A stretch of DNA of 64,000 nt from an uncultured Prevotellaceae bacterium (GTDB lineage Bacteria; Bacteroidota; Bacteroidia; Bacteroidales; Bacteroidaceae). The notes under the pieces were generated by a model that did no database searches, had not been told where the DNA came from, and worked only from the letters and a program-made list of their open reading frames with translations. The position numbers and the translations under genes were made by a program. Numbering within the stretch: position 1 is the stretch's first letter; every line of letters begins with the position of its first letter. Below, one piece after another: positions 53,900-63,256 of this stretch. The stretch is taken from assembly GCA_900315455.1 (NCBI GenBank), contig OMZE01000002.1:184283-248282 (forward strand), written 5' to 3'.

Positions 53900-54895
53900 A
53901 TGTCAAACCAAGCAAAAAAACAACACAACAACATCCTGCTTGCCATAGCGGGATTTGCAACAGTGGTTATCATCGTGGCACTTATCGGTTTCCTTGCCCT
54001 CGACCGTGACCCGGATGTCATTCAGGGGCAGATGGAGGTGGATGAATACCGTGTGTCGAGCAAGGTGCCGGGGCGCATCCTCGAGATTCGCGTGAAGGAA
54101 GGCGACTACGTACACAAAGGCGATATCCTCGCCATCATCGATGCCCCTGAGGTACATGCCAAGAAAGTGCAGGCCGAGAGTGCCCGCGAGGCTGCCTCTG
54201 CCATGCACGAGATGGCCGACAACGGCGCTCGTGAGGAAATCATACGTGGTGCCTTCGAAGTGTTGCAACAAGCCAAGGCCGCCAATGATATTGCCCGCAA
54301 GACCTACGAGCGTGTCAACAACCTGTTCAATGAAGGTGTGGTGACCGCCCAACGTCGTGATGAGGCTCAGGCCGCCGTAGAAGCCACCGCTGCTCAGGTA
54401 AAGGCAGCCCAGAGTCAGTATGACATGGCTCGCAACGGTGCCCGTCAGGAAGAACGGAAAGCCAGTTCTGCCCAAGTGAGCCAGGCCAGCGGAGCCGTCA
54501 TGGAAGTGAACTCCTACATCAACGAGACCAAGCAAGTGGCGCAGATGGACGGCGAGGTAAGTGAGGTTTACCCCAAGGTGGGTGAACTCGTCGGCACCGG
54601 CAGTCCCATCATGACCATCTCGATGATGGACGACCCTTGGGCTACTTTCAACATCCGCGAGGATCAGTTGAAAGGTATCAAAGTGGGGTCTGAGATATCT
54701 GTCATCATTCCGGCTCTTGACAAGGAAATGAAGATGAAGGTGTACTACATGAAAGACAAGGGGGCGTTTGCTGTATGGAAGGCCACGAAGGCCAGCGGCC
54801 AATACGACCAGAAGACTTTCGAGATAAAGGCCCGCCCATTGGGGAAAGTCGACGGACTGCGTCCCGGCATGTCGGTGGTGCTTAAAAAGATTTGA
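53900..54895 (+). CDS. HlyD-family membrane-fusion (adaptor) protein
   Basis: The protein has 331 residues. An N-terminal membrane anchor (LLAIAGFATVVIIVALIGFL) precedes a lipoyl-like half GRILEIRVKEGDYVHKGDIL, a long coiled-coil hairpin (about 85-185) and the second half GEVSEVYPKVGELVGTGSPI, then a beta-barrel. It links the inner-membrane permeases to TolC. Confidence 0.93.
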   Translation: MSNQAKKQHNNILLAIAGFATVVIIVALIGFLALDRDPDVIQGQMEVDEYRVSSKVPGRILEIRVKEGDYVHKGDILAIIDAPEVHAKKVQAESAREAASAMHEMADNGAREEIIRGAFEVLQQAKAANDIARKTYERVNNLFNEGVVTAQRRDEAQAAVEATAAQVKAAQSQYDMARNGARQEERKASSAQVSQASGAVMEVNSYINETKQVAQMDGEVSEVYPKVGELVGTGSPIMTISMMDDPWATFNIREDQLKGIKVGSEISVIIPALDKEMKMKVYYMKDKGAFAVWKATKASGQYDQKTFEIKARPLGKVDGLRPGMSVVLKKI

Positions 54896-54922
54896 GATTT
54901 GAGATTTGAGGATTAATTGCCA

Positions 54923-56092
54923 ATGAAATACATCAGACAGATTTGGCACATCGTTCTGCGCGAACTCGACATCCTTCGCAAGAACCGTATCTACGGTTTC
55001 TGCATGGTGGTGTTCCCTTTGATGACGGTGCTTTTCTTCACCACAATGCTTGCCGACGGTCTGCCGCAAGACTTGCCTGTAGGGGTTGTGGACCTCGACG
55101 ACAGTCATACCTCACGTGCGCTCATACGTAATCTCGACGCCATGCAGAGTTCACGGGTGGCCTATCACTTCGCTTCAGTTTCCGAGGCCCGCTGCGCTAT
55201 GCAGGAAAACAAGGTCTATGCCTACCTCTATATCCCTGAGGGCATGGCTGCGAAACTCCTCGCCGGTCGCCGGCCGAAGATTTCGTACTACTACACCATG
55301 ACCTGCATGACTGCAGGCTCGATGGCGATGAAGGACCTGAAGACCATCGGCACACTCGGCTCTGCCGCCGTGGGACAGTCTATACTGAGTGCCAAGGGTG
55401 CCACGCCTGCTCAGATCAAGGCTGCCCTGCAGCCTGTGACCATCGATGCGCATCAGATAGCCAACCCCGAGGGCAGTTACAATGTCTACCTTACCACCGC
55501 TCTTGTCCCCGGCATCATGATGCTCTTCATGGCGTTGCTCTCTTCCTACTCCCTGGGTATGGAACTGAAGTTCGACACGGGTAAGGAATGGCTTGCCAAG
55601 GCCGACGGCAACATTGTCGTGGCCATCATCGGCAAGTATCTTGTCCACACGCTCGTCTTCCTCGTTGTCGTGTTCTTGTTCCAATATTATATCTACAACG
55701 TGCTCGAGTTCCCACGATTAGGTAATGTATGGAGCATCGTGCGGCTATGCGTCCTGCAAGTCATTGCCTCGCTCGGCTTCGGCATCTTCGCCTTCGGACT
55801 GATGCCGTCGCTACGCATGTCAATGAGTATCAGTTCGCTATGGTCGGTGCTCAGCATATCGATGTGCGGCTCAGCATTTCCTGTGATGGGCATGGACCCT
55901 CCGTTGCAGGCGCTGTCGTGGCTCTTCCCGCTACGTCACTATTTCATGCTCTATCAGGTAACGGTGTTTAATGGTTATCCGGTCATTGATGCCTGGTTCC
56001 ACCTTGTGGCGCTTGTGGGCTTCACGCTGTTGCCATGGTTCGTTCTCCGCAAAGTCAAAAACGCAATGCTGAATTATGTCTATATTCCATAA
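54923..56092 (+). CDS. ABC-2 type permease
   Basis: ATG 54923 is preferred over TTG 54917. The protein has 389 residues, an N-terminal membrane segment followed by a large extracytoplasmic domain (GVVDLDDSHTSRALIRNLDA), and then five C-terminal membrane segments including ALVPGIMMLFMALLSSYSLG. This fits the YhhJ/YbhR-like export permeases. It overlaps the next permease gene by 17 nt. Confidence 0.9.
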   Translation: MKYIRQIWHIVLRELDILRKNRIYGFCMVVFPLMTVLFFTTMLADGLPQDLPVGVVDLDDSHTSRALIRNLDAMQSSRVAYHFASVSEARCAMQENKVYAYLYIPEGMAAKLLAGRRPKISYYYTMTCMTAGSMAMKDLKTIGTLGSAAVGQSILSAKGATPAQIKAALQPVTIDAHQIANPEGSYNVYLTTALVPGIMMLFMALLSSYSLGMELKFDTGKEWLAKADGNIVVAIIGKYLVHTLVFLVVVFLFQYYIYNVLEFPRLGNVWSIVRLCVLQVIASLGFGIFAFGLMPSLRMSMSISSLWSVLSISMCGSAFPVMGMDPPLQALSWLFPLRHYFMLYQVTVFNGYPVIDAWFHLVALVGFTLLPWFVLRKVKNAMLNYVYIP

Positions 56093-57287
56093 GTTAAAGG
56101 AGCACTTCACTGATGTGACCTACATCTGGCGGCATGAGATGCTGCAGGTCATCCGCGACGAGGGCGTGCTGATGTTCCTTGTCATCGTTCCATTGGGCTA
56201 TCCCCTACTCTATTCGTGGATATACAACAATGAGGCGGTGCACGAGGTGCCCGTTGTGGTGGTCGACCATTCTTACTCACAACTCTCCCGACAGTTCATC
56301 AACGACTGCGATGCCTCACCCGATGTTCACGTTGCCTACTATGCCGAGGACCTCGACGAGGCGAAGTCGCTTGTCAGCCGTCAACTCGTCAAAGGTATCT
56401 ACTTCATCCCCACCGACTTCGCCAAACGAATCATTCGTGGTGAGCAAGGCACCATCAGTGTGTATTGCGACATGTCGCTCATGCTCGCCTACAAATGCAT
56501 CTACCAGACAGCGATGGTAGAGGCGGGACGTATTGGCGCTGGCCTGAGTATCAAGAAATCAGGCAATTACACCAAACGTGAGGATGTCATCACCGTGCAG
56601 CCCTTGGAGGTAGACGACGTGGCCATGTTCAACCCTTCGGGCGGCTATGGCAGTTGTGTGCTGCCAGCCGTTCTCATGCTCATCTTGCAGCAGACACTCG
56701 CCCTCGGCATTGGCATGTCGGCAGGCACATCGCGTGAGCGCAACCGCAACGGCCAACTCATCCCCAACGACAACCCACACTACCGCGGTGCCTACCGCAT
56801 CGTTTGCGGCAAGGCCCTCTGCTATGCTATGATAGCAGCCGTGACGAGTGCCTACCTCACCTTGGTCATTCCGAAGTTGTTCTCCTTTCCGCACCTTGCC
56901 CACCGTTGGGACCTGTTGTGGATGATGATTCCATACGTCTTGGCAAGTATCTTCTTCGGGATGGCAGTGAGTTGTATGGTGCGCTATCGAGAGAATGTCA
57001 TGCTACTGATGGTCTTTGTCTCAGTGCCGCTGCTCTTTCTCACCGGCGTGTCGTGGCCCGAAACCAGCATTCCAGGGGCATGGCAGGGAATTTCGTGGCT
57101 CTTCCCCAGCACCTTCGGTGTAAGGGCCTTCGTCCGTGTCAACTCCATGGGAGCCTCTATCGATCAGGTGCTACCCGAAGTGCGCATTCTCTGGATTCAG
57201 GCAGCGGCCTATCTCGGTCTTGCCTGTCTGGTCTACCGCTATCAGTTCCGTCTGGCGAAAAAGTATCCCATTACGGAAAATCAATGA
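56076..57287 (+). CDS. ABC-2 type permease, paralogue of the preceding gene
   Basis: The protein has 403 residues with the same layout: N-terminal membrane segment, periplasmic domain (VVVVDHSYSQLSRQFINDCD) and C-terminal membrane segments (VLPAVLMLILQQTLALGIG, MLLMVFVSVPLLFLTGVSWP). The pair is likely a heterodimer. No ABC ATPase gene lies in the operon, so the ATPase must be encoded elsewhere or is not needed. Confidence 0.9.
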   Translation: MSIFHKLKEHFTDVTYIWRHEMLQVIRDEGVLMFLVIVPLGYPLLYSWIYNNEAVHEVPVVVVDHSYSQLSRQFINDCDASPDVHVAYYAEDLDEAKSLVSRQLVKGIYFIPTDFAKRIIRGEQGTISVYCDMSLMLAYKCIYQTAMVEAGRIGAGLSIKKSGNYTKREDVITVQPLEVDDVAMFNPSGGYGSCVLPAVLMLILQQTLALGIGMSAGTSRERNRNGQLIPNDNPHYRGAYRIVCGKALCYAMIAAVTSAYLTLVIPKLFSFPHLAHRWDLLWMMIPYVLASIFFGMAVSCMVRYRENVMLLMVFVSVPLLFLTGVSWPETSIPGAWQGISWLFPSTFGVRAFVRVNSMGASIDQVLPEVRILWIQAAAYLGLACLVYRYQFRLAKKYPITENQ

Positions 57288-57321
57288 ATAAGTAGGCAAT
57301 CAGACTGCAATTAGGATATTC

Positions 57322-59241
57322 ATGAAGAGAAAGGGCAGACTGTCGCGGCGCATCACCTGGCGTGTCATCCTGATTATTGTTATCATCAATGTGTTCATCA
57401 TTGGTGCTGTATTATTATCCAGCCTTGCATTATCATTTTGGGGCAGCAAAGTGCGTGCTCAGCACCTGATGGACGGTATAGAGAACAAACTGGAAACAAT
57501 GTTTCAGGTGGTAAAGGCTACAGCCATCAACAACAAGGTTGAGGTGGAAGCCAACCTCGACAGTCCAGCAAAAGTCTTCGATGCCCTTGAGCGTGAACTT
57601 CAGGTCAACAAGAGCCTGGTGGGCTGCTTTGCCGCTTTCGAACCAGGGTACTACAAAGACCATGGCAGATGGTTTGAAGCCTACGCTCATTTTACTGACA
57701 GCAAGCAGATTGAGCGGCAACAACTTGGCTCTTCCCTACACGACTACTTCAACGGGGTGTGGTATAAGAAGGGATTAAGTTTGAAGAAAGACGATGACGG
57801 CTATCTCACAGACCCCTACTATGACAACTCTGTCGGCAACAGCCTATATTGCAGTTATGTCTTGCCCATCTTCGACCGTCAGGGGCGTAAAGTAGGCGTC
57901 TATGGTGTTGACTTGGACCTTGGCTGGATTGACTCCACTATTGTCAAGGAAGAGAAGAGCATCAAGAAGATAGAACTTGTGGAAGACAGCCCGGATGACC
58001 CTGACAACGTGAATGCCTTCTTTATCCAACTTCTCGACAGCAAGGGTAAAAGAATTTCTGGTACTATAGACGTAGATGAAAAAACTCTCAAAGAAATATG
58101 GCAGAGAGGCCTTATCGAAAATAAGAGAATGCAGATTAATGACGAGTCTTATTACGTCAGTTCCAAGCGTTTACCCAATACCGGATGGACTTTGACCATG
58201 GCGCAACATTGGGAATGGGTGTTTTTAGACGGCATATCACTTGGCATCTGCATTTTGTTCTTCATGACTATTGGCGGCCTCATCATCTTCCTTTTTTTGA
58301 GCCGCAGCATCCGCCGTGCCATAAAGCCGCTGGGATTCCTGTCGACATCGGCGCAGGAGGTGGCAAAAGGTAACTTCGACACGTTGTTGCCCACATTCAA
58401 GCATGACGACGAAGTGGCCGAACTGCGCGACTCCTTCGACACTATGCAACATTCACTGAAGCAATATGTGAAGGAATTGAAAGAGACTACCGCCTCAAAA
58501 GCCGCCATAGAGAGCGAACTACACGTGGCACAAGACATCCAGAAGTCGATGTTGCCCAAGACCAACCCTCCATTCCCCGAACGCAACGACATAGAAATCT
58601 TCGGTTCACAAACCCCTGCCAAAGCCGTTGGTGGCGACCTCTACGACTTCTTCATCCACGACGAGAAACTCTTCTTCTGCATCGGCGACGTGTCGGGCAA
58701 GGGTGTGCCTGCCTCGCTTGTCATGGCCGTTACCCGAACACTTTTCCGCAATATTTCAGCACATTCTGTCCATCCTGGTCAAATCATGGAATCCATGAAC
58801 ATGAATGTATGCGAGGGCAACGACAACAATATGTTCGTTACGCTGTTCGTCGGTGTGCTCGACCTGAAGACAGGTGTTTTGCTCTACAGCAGTGCAGGGC
58901 ATGATGCGCCTTATGTCGAGAACACCTTTCTGCCTTGTGACTCCAATCTCCCCATTGGTATCATCCCAAACTTCAAATACTCGGAGCAAACTGCGAAATT
59001 TGTTCCCGGCACAACCATCTTTATGTATACCGACGGTCTGACTGAGGCAGAGAATGCAGCCCAAGAACTATTTCATAAGCACCGCATGACGGAAGTTCTC
59101 AAGGCAACCATGCAAAATCCATGCTCGCCTCAGCAACTGATAGAGAGCATGACTGCTGCCGTACATCAATTCGTTGGCAACACTGAGCAAAGCGATGACC
59201 TCACGATGCTCGCCATCAAATATACCAACAGCAGTATCTGA
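57322..59241 (+). CDS. SpoIIE-type PP2C serine phosphatase with sensor and HAMP domains
   Basis: The protein has 639 residues: membrane helix about 12-38, an extracytoplasmic Cache-like sensor (about 45-295; LTDPYYDNSVGNSLYCSYVL, GVYGVDLDLGWID), a second helix near 300-325, and a HAMP segment (about 325-385). The PP2C/SpoIIE domain follows from about 405 (ELHVAQDIQKSMLPKTNPPF, AVGGDLYDFF, GDVSGKGVPASLVMA, YTDGLTEAEN). It dephosphorylates a Ser/Thr-phosphorylated partner, usually an anti-sigma-factor antagonist; no such partner gene is adjacent. It starts 34 nt after the permease pair. Confidence 0.92.
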   Translation: MKRKGRLSRRITWRVILIIVIINVFIIGAVLLSSLALSFWGSKVRAQHLMDGIENKLETMFQVVKATAINNKVEVEANLDSPAKVFDALERELQVNKSLVGCFAAFEPGYYKDHGRWFEAYAHFTDSKQIERQQLGSSLHDYFNGVWYKKGLSLKKDDDGYLTDPYYDNSVGNSLYCSYVLPIFDRQGRKVGVYGVDLDLGWIDSTIVKEEKSIKKIELVEDSPDDPDNVNAFFIQLLDSKGKRISGTIDVDEKTLKEIWQRGLIENKRMQINDESYYVSSKRLPNTGWTLTMAQHWEWVFLDGISLGICILFFMTIGGLIIFLFLSRSIRRAIKPLGFLSTSAQEVAKGNFDTLLPTFKHDDEVAELRDSFDTMQHSLKQYVKELKETTASKAAIESELHVAQDIQKSMLPKTNPPFPERNDIEIFGSQTPAKAVGGDLYDFFIHDEKLFFCIGDVSGKGVPASLVMAVTRTLFRNISAHSVHPGQIMESMNMNVCEGNDNNMFVTLFVGVLDLKTGVLLYSSAGHDAPYVENTFLPCDSNLPIGIIPNFKYSEQTAKFVPGTTIFMYTDGLTEAENAAQELFHKHRMTEVLKATMQNPCSPQQLIESMTAAVHQFVGNTEQSDDLTMLAIKYTNSSI

Positions 59242-59332
59242 CCATTTTATACCGATTGTCATCTCTCGGTGGCTGTATCAGAATCAGAAAAGCCAGACCG
59301 TGCACATCCATTTAGATTTAACACATACAACT

Positions 59333-60274
59333 ATGAGAAAAGTATTACTAGCATTTGCTGCTCTAATGTTTCTGGCAGCATGTAGCATGAAACCGACGAC
59401 AGAAACTTCAACTGACACTAAGAGTGACAGTAATGGCATTGAGTTTGAGATAGCGAAAAACTACTTCTTCAAGAATGACCAGGAGATTCCTGCCAATCCT
59501 AAGATTACTACGGCGGAGGAGTTCGGCAAACTGTTCGGTATGGCCGCTGTAATGGGCAAGGACGGACAGCCTACGGAAATAGACTTCGCGAAGAAGTTTG
59601 TTATCGCCATTGTCCTTCCGGTGACTAACCTCGCTACGGAGATTACTCCTGTAAGACTGGAAGAACAGGGAGACACCCTATTCTATTACTATGATGCCAA
59701 GGTTGGCAAGGCACAGTCATCCAGCGCACAACCTATTTCGCTCATCACGCTTGACAGGAAGTATGCAGACAAGACTGTAGTGATGATTAACGAACAGGTG
59801 ACCGACTACTACTCTGCCGTCGACCGTTATCTCACGGAGCAGATTGCCGGGCACTATGCCCAGGGCGAATACTGTGTGCCAGTCAGTGAATTCGTTGCTG
59901 CAGATGATGAGGACACAACCGACATCCGTATATGGGGTGATTTCTGGGTGTACAACTACAAACAAGTTGGCGACACGTTGAAATGCGTCTCCGGCGGCAG
60001 TCACCCAGGGCTGATACACGTCTGTCAGAAGGGCGAGCACTTCTATGTATACCAGTTTGATCAGGTAGAGGACGGCTCCACGTTCCTCTCCAGTGCCAAG
60101 CGAATTTTTGGTGAATACTACGAAACTTTCCGAATCAACCACAGCAATCCAGATGAGCGCGAATTCAACAGGGCTGCACTGCTGGAGACATTCGTACGTG
60201 ACCACGGACTTTCAGCCACCAAGTACCAAGACTATGGCTGGCCCGCAAAGGACTTGGAAATCACAGGGGAGTGA
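59333..60274 (+). CDS. Lipoprotein of unknown function
   Basis: From ATG 59333 (signal with lipobox LAAC) the product has 313 residues; an in-frame start at 59174 is inside the phosphatase gene. After a Thr/Ser-rich linker the mature part includes FVIAIVLPVTNLATEITPVR and IWGDFWVYNYKQVGDTLKC. No domain is recognised with confidence. It is on the same strand as the phosphatase, 91 nt away. Confidence 0.78.
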   Translation: MRKVLLAFAALMFLAACSMKPTTETSTDTKSDSNGIEFEIAKNYFFKNDQEIPANPKITTAEEFGKLFGMAAVMGKDGQPTEIDFAKKFVIAIVLPVTNLATEITPVRLEEQGDTLFYYYDAKVGKAQSSSAQPISLITLDRKYADKTVVMINEQVTDYYSAVDRYLTEQIAGHYAQGEYCVPVSEFVAADDEDTTDIRIWGDFWVYNYKQVGDTLKCVSGGSHPGLIHVCQKGEHFYVYQFDQVEDGSTFLSSAKRIFGEYYETFRINHSNPDEREFNRAALLETFVRDHGLSATKYQDYGWPAKDLEITGE

Positions 60275-60292
60275 AACAACCATTCACCCCTC
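60265..60292. terminator. Weak hairpin between convergent genes
   Basis: AGGG and GTGAA pair with TTCAC and CCCT, with a two-base bulge. The hairpin overlaps the lipoprotein stop codon and lies beside the end of the convergent hydrolase gene. There is no T-run. Confidence 0.3.
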
Positions 60293-60293
60293 A

Positions 60294-61154
60294 TCATTGC
60301 AGTTCATCAAGAGGCGTCTCTTTCGCCTCTCCCATCTCACAGACAGTGCCGCAGCAGAAAGCATGAAGCCGGTCGGCCATGGTATTTTTCATTATGGCGT
60401 AGGCGATGTCACCTGTGCAATGACTAGTATGAAACGTGGCCTGGGGATAGTTGTCTGCCAGTCTGCGGGCCAGACCGGTCAGTTCGCTGCTCGTCTCATG
60501 GCCGTCCAGCAGGTGGAATCCTCCCACTATGGCCCTGACAGGCCATGGGCATGCCGCCAAGATGTTTTCCAATCCACTATGGGCGCAGCCGGTAAAAAGC
60601 AGACCGTCGGTATAGAGAGCCAACTCGTGCCGGAAATCATCGGGAATAAAATTACCATCTGCGTCCTTGATGAATAGATGCCTGTTGCCCTTGGGCATGG
60701 GATGAGTCTGTGGAATATGTGCCATGACATAAATACCGTCGGCAACCTCACAAGAGTGGTCGACCATGATGAACCTCTCCTCCATTCCATCTGGCCAGAC
60801 CGTGGTGATGCTATGCCTTTCATTTCTCATGGAATAGAACATCCCGTTGACGCTCTCTGGGGAGACGATGACTTTCGCTTTCTTGTTGACTTCCATGAAA
60901 TGGCGCAGTCCACCGGCATGGTCGTTATGGCCGTGGGAGATGAAGACGTAATCCACCGCACCGAGGTCAATGCCCATACGCTTCGCATTATCGATGAATA
61001 CATCACTGGCTCCCGTATCAAGCAGGATACGGGAGCACTTCGTTTCTAGCCAGATAGACAACCCGTGCTCCGTCTTGAATGACGGGTCTTTTGAGCGGTT
61101 GTCAGTCAACACCGTCCATTTCATCGGCCTATTATTTTGCGGTTCTTCTTTCAT
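60294..61154 (-). CDS. MBL-fold metallo-hydrolase
   Basis: The protein has 286 residues from 61154; a start at 61124 is also possible. The metal-binding motif SHGHNDHAGG (H74, H76, D78, H79) follows ILLDTGAS, and a later FTGCAHSGLENIL supplies the next His. The pattern is that of the beta-lactamase-fold group close to the pterin-related RFAP-synthase-like hydrolases. It is cytosolic and the substrate is unknown. Confidence 0.9.
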   Translation of the reverse strand: MKEEPQNNRPMKWTVLTDNRSKDPSFKTEHGLSIWLETKCSRILLDTGASDVFIDNAKRMGIDLGAVDYVFISHGHNDHAGGLRHFMEVNKKAKVIVSPESVNGMFYSMRNERHSITTVWPDGMEERFIMVDHSCEVADGIYVMAHIPQTHPMPKGNRHLFIKDADGNFIPDDFRHELALYTDGLLFTGCAHSGLENILAACPWPVRAIVGGFHLLDGHETSSELTGLARRLADNYPQATFHTSHCTGDIAYAIMKNTMADRLHAFCCGTVCEMGEAKETPLDELQ

Positions 61155-61467
61155 ATGTTGTATCGCATTATTTGTGGAGATAATCGTTGCGCATTAAGTG
61201 GCTTAACGCTATATTTCTCGAACCATCTGGCAAGGACGTTAAAGTGCCTTACATAAACTGGGCGTATAGTACATGATTCATCTTCGTAATCTCTCCAATG
61301 CTGCAGATCTACAGCAACGAATCCATCTACGTTGCGATGAATCTAGAGGCGTTCTGATTTGACGAATTTATAAGCAGAAAAAAACATCAGTTTTAAAATC
61401 AGATATAATTGTTTTAAATAATTCTTTCTTCATTTTTGAAAACATTCACTTTGTTAACGGTTATAGC
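61155..61467. other. Gene-free 313-bp stretch
   Basis: No ORF with coding character, no clear promoter element and no strong hairpin were found. Confidence 0.5.
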
Positions 61468-62532
61468 CTATCCAATCAATTGTATTTCATTCAGATAAAA
61501 GAAAGCCTCGGGATGTGTCTTTTTTAGTTTGTTGAGTTTGGTGGGCATAGGGAGTTGAAGAGTCTGTGATGCTAACGTACCTATATCGTTTGGTGTATAG
61601 TGTCGTATCTCGTTAATTCCTTTCTCCAAAAGTCGACTGAGGTAAGCCACTTTGGCAGCATTGATGATGGCAGAATCCAAGGTGTACTTCTCGCTGTGAA
61701 TGAAATTGCCAATACGACTAATGCCATCTTGAAGGAGTTTGTATTCCTCAGGATTCTCCAAACCGCGCATACATATAGTGATGGCCGTCTGGTAGATGTC
61801 ATCAAGCACTTGTTGAATGTCATCCGATCGTAGGTTGCGATATTGCAGTTCCACCTTGGCAAACTTCAGGAAGGTCTGGCGGGTAACAGAGATATTTTCG
61901 GTGATGTCAAACAGCGAGGCTATGTCAAAGAGTTGCTTGATAATCTCCATCGTACATTTCTTCTGGCCCTTGAAGAATGGGATGCCCGTCGTGTGCGGAG
62001 CGAAAGCCGTCAATTTGTCGCCCAACAAATCATCATGGCTCGGCAAGCTGACCGTGACGAGAGGTTCGTCGGTCATCAGCAACGGACTCTGTATGGGTAG
62101 CGACACGATCTGGGAATAGTGCGTTTCCTCAAAGAGCACATCAAGTAGTATCTTGTCCTGTCCTCCCTTACCGGGATAGCTCACTTCGTAGTAGAATTTG
62201 GCGTGTTGCTTCGGGACTTCTGTGCGCGATATGCGCTCTACGAGTTCCACTTTGCCAAAGCCGTATTCTTCGGCATACTGGCTGAGATATTCCTCTATAA
62301 CGGTTCCTGGAGGACAGATGATATCAATGTCTATTGACAATCGTTTGCTGGTGTTCAGGTGAAGCATCAGCGAACTGCCGCCCTTGAAGATGAAAGGACA
62401 GCCTGAGCGAGCCAGTGCTTCAAGCAATGAAAAGGTACGGATGGTCTTTTCAACCAATGCAATGTCGTGGACACCCATTTGACGGGCGGCTTCGGTTATC
62501 CACTCAAGGCTTCTACTCTTGGGATTGATCAT
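61468..62532 (-). CDS. AbiEii/AbiGii-type nucleotidyltransferase toxin
   Basis: The protein has 354 residues. The nucleotidyltransferase core FIFKGGSSLMLHLNTSKRLS (G51, G52, S53) and the acidic pair in SIDIDII (D68, D70) are those of AbiEii/AbiGii toxins. The family transfers nucleotides to tRNA or other targets and stops growth, giving abortive infection in phage defence. Its start overlaps the upstream gene by 20 nt, as expected of a coupled toxin-antitoxin pair. Confidence 0.9.
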   Translation of the reverse strand: MINPKSRSLEWITEAARQMGVHDIALVEKTIRTFSLLEALARSGCPFIFKGGSSLMLHLNTSKRLSIDIDIICPPGTVIEEYLSQYAEEYGFGKVELVERISRTEVPKQHAKFYYEVSYPGKGGQDKILLDVLFEETHYSQIVSLPIQSPLLMTDEPLVTVSLPSHDDLLGDKLTAFAPHTTGIPFFKGQKKCTMEIIKQLFDIASLFDITENISVTRQTFLKFAKVELQYRNLRSDDIQQVLDDIYQTAITICMRGLENPEEYKLLQDGISRIGNFIHSEKYTLDSAIINAAKVAYLSRLLEKGINEIRHYTPNDIGTLASQTLQLPMPTKLNKLKKTHPEAFFYLNEIQLIG

Positions 62533-63256
62533 GGTCTATCGTGTATATGATATGTTCAACTTTCTCTTTCCTGTTACGGCGAGAGGCATACCTAAGCAGT
62601 TTGCGCATGTTGACATGATTTCTCTCACGCGCATAGTCATATATATTGTATATCTCGGAACCGCTGGCGAATAGCAGTTCGTTGTCGCCAATGGCATCCA
62701 CAAGGATTTTCTCTATACGGGGTACCTGACAACCGTCCACGATGGTCAGCGGCGACTGACCTATCAGTTGGCGCACCACGAGGGCATCAGTACCCGTCAG
62801 ATAACGGTCACAGTCTATGGGAGAAGGCGACAGGAGAATGTTTCTGTCAAGTTTCATCTCCTGCAAGGCATGGAATACCGTCTCCATACCGTCCTTCTCC
62901 ACATCCACGAAAACATAGCCGATGTCTGGCACATGGAGCATGAACGAGGCAAGCACTCGTGGGCTCCAGATGCACATATTAAGGAGCGGAAACTTCTGCT
63001 TTAGACTCAAATAGATGTTTTTCTCCATCTCTGATGGCTGATATACGAATTCCGGAAGACTGTCATGAGCCAATACGTAAACTCCGTGCCCAACCCTATG
63101 AAGTGAGCCTGATGCAAGCATCCGGTTAATCTGAAGGGTAATTGCACTGGCCTTGATGCCCGTCTGCTGGCGGGCAACTTCATGCAGCAGGTCTTTCCTG
63201 TGGAAAGTTCCTCCCTGTGCCACTGCGTAGTTCAATATAACTTCCGTTGCTGTCAT
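62513..63256 (-). CDS. AbiEi-like antitoxin/regulator (DUF6577-like)
   Basis: The protein has 247 residues. The N-terminal winged HTH (about 10-55; GGTFHRKDLLHEVARQQTG, SGSLHRVGHGVYVL) resembles AbiEi antitoxin DNA-binding domains. The rest (NMCIWSPRVLASFMLH) resembles the DUF6577-type C-terminal domain. It precedes the AbiEii-type gene and overlaps it by 20 nt. In known AbiE systems this protein binds the promoter and represses it. A minus-strand -7 element (TATTTTTG, 63274-63281) lies 17 nt upstream of the start. Confidence 0.82.
   Translation of the reverse strand: MTATEVILNYAVAQGGTFHRKDLLHEVARQQTGIKASAITLQINRMLASGSLHRVGHGVYVLAHDSLPEFVYQPSEMEKNIYLSLKQKFPLLNMCIWSPRVLASFMLHVPDIGYVFVDVEKDGMETVFHALQEMKLDRNILLSPSPIDCDRYLTGTDALVVRQLIGQSPLTIVDGCQVPRIEKILVDAIGDNELLFASGSEIYNIYDYARERNHVNMRKLLRYASRRNRKEKVEHIIYTIDHDQSQE

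Noticed and set aside
53903-55108. 401-codon minus-strand ORF
   Set aside because: It is antisense to the HlyD adaptor and the start of the first permease, both with clear domains; such long mirror frames arise from codon bias.
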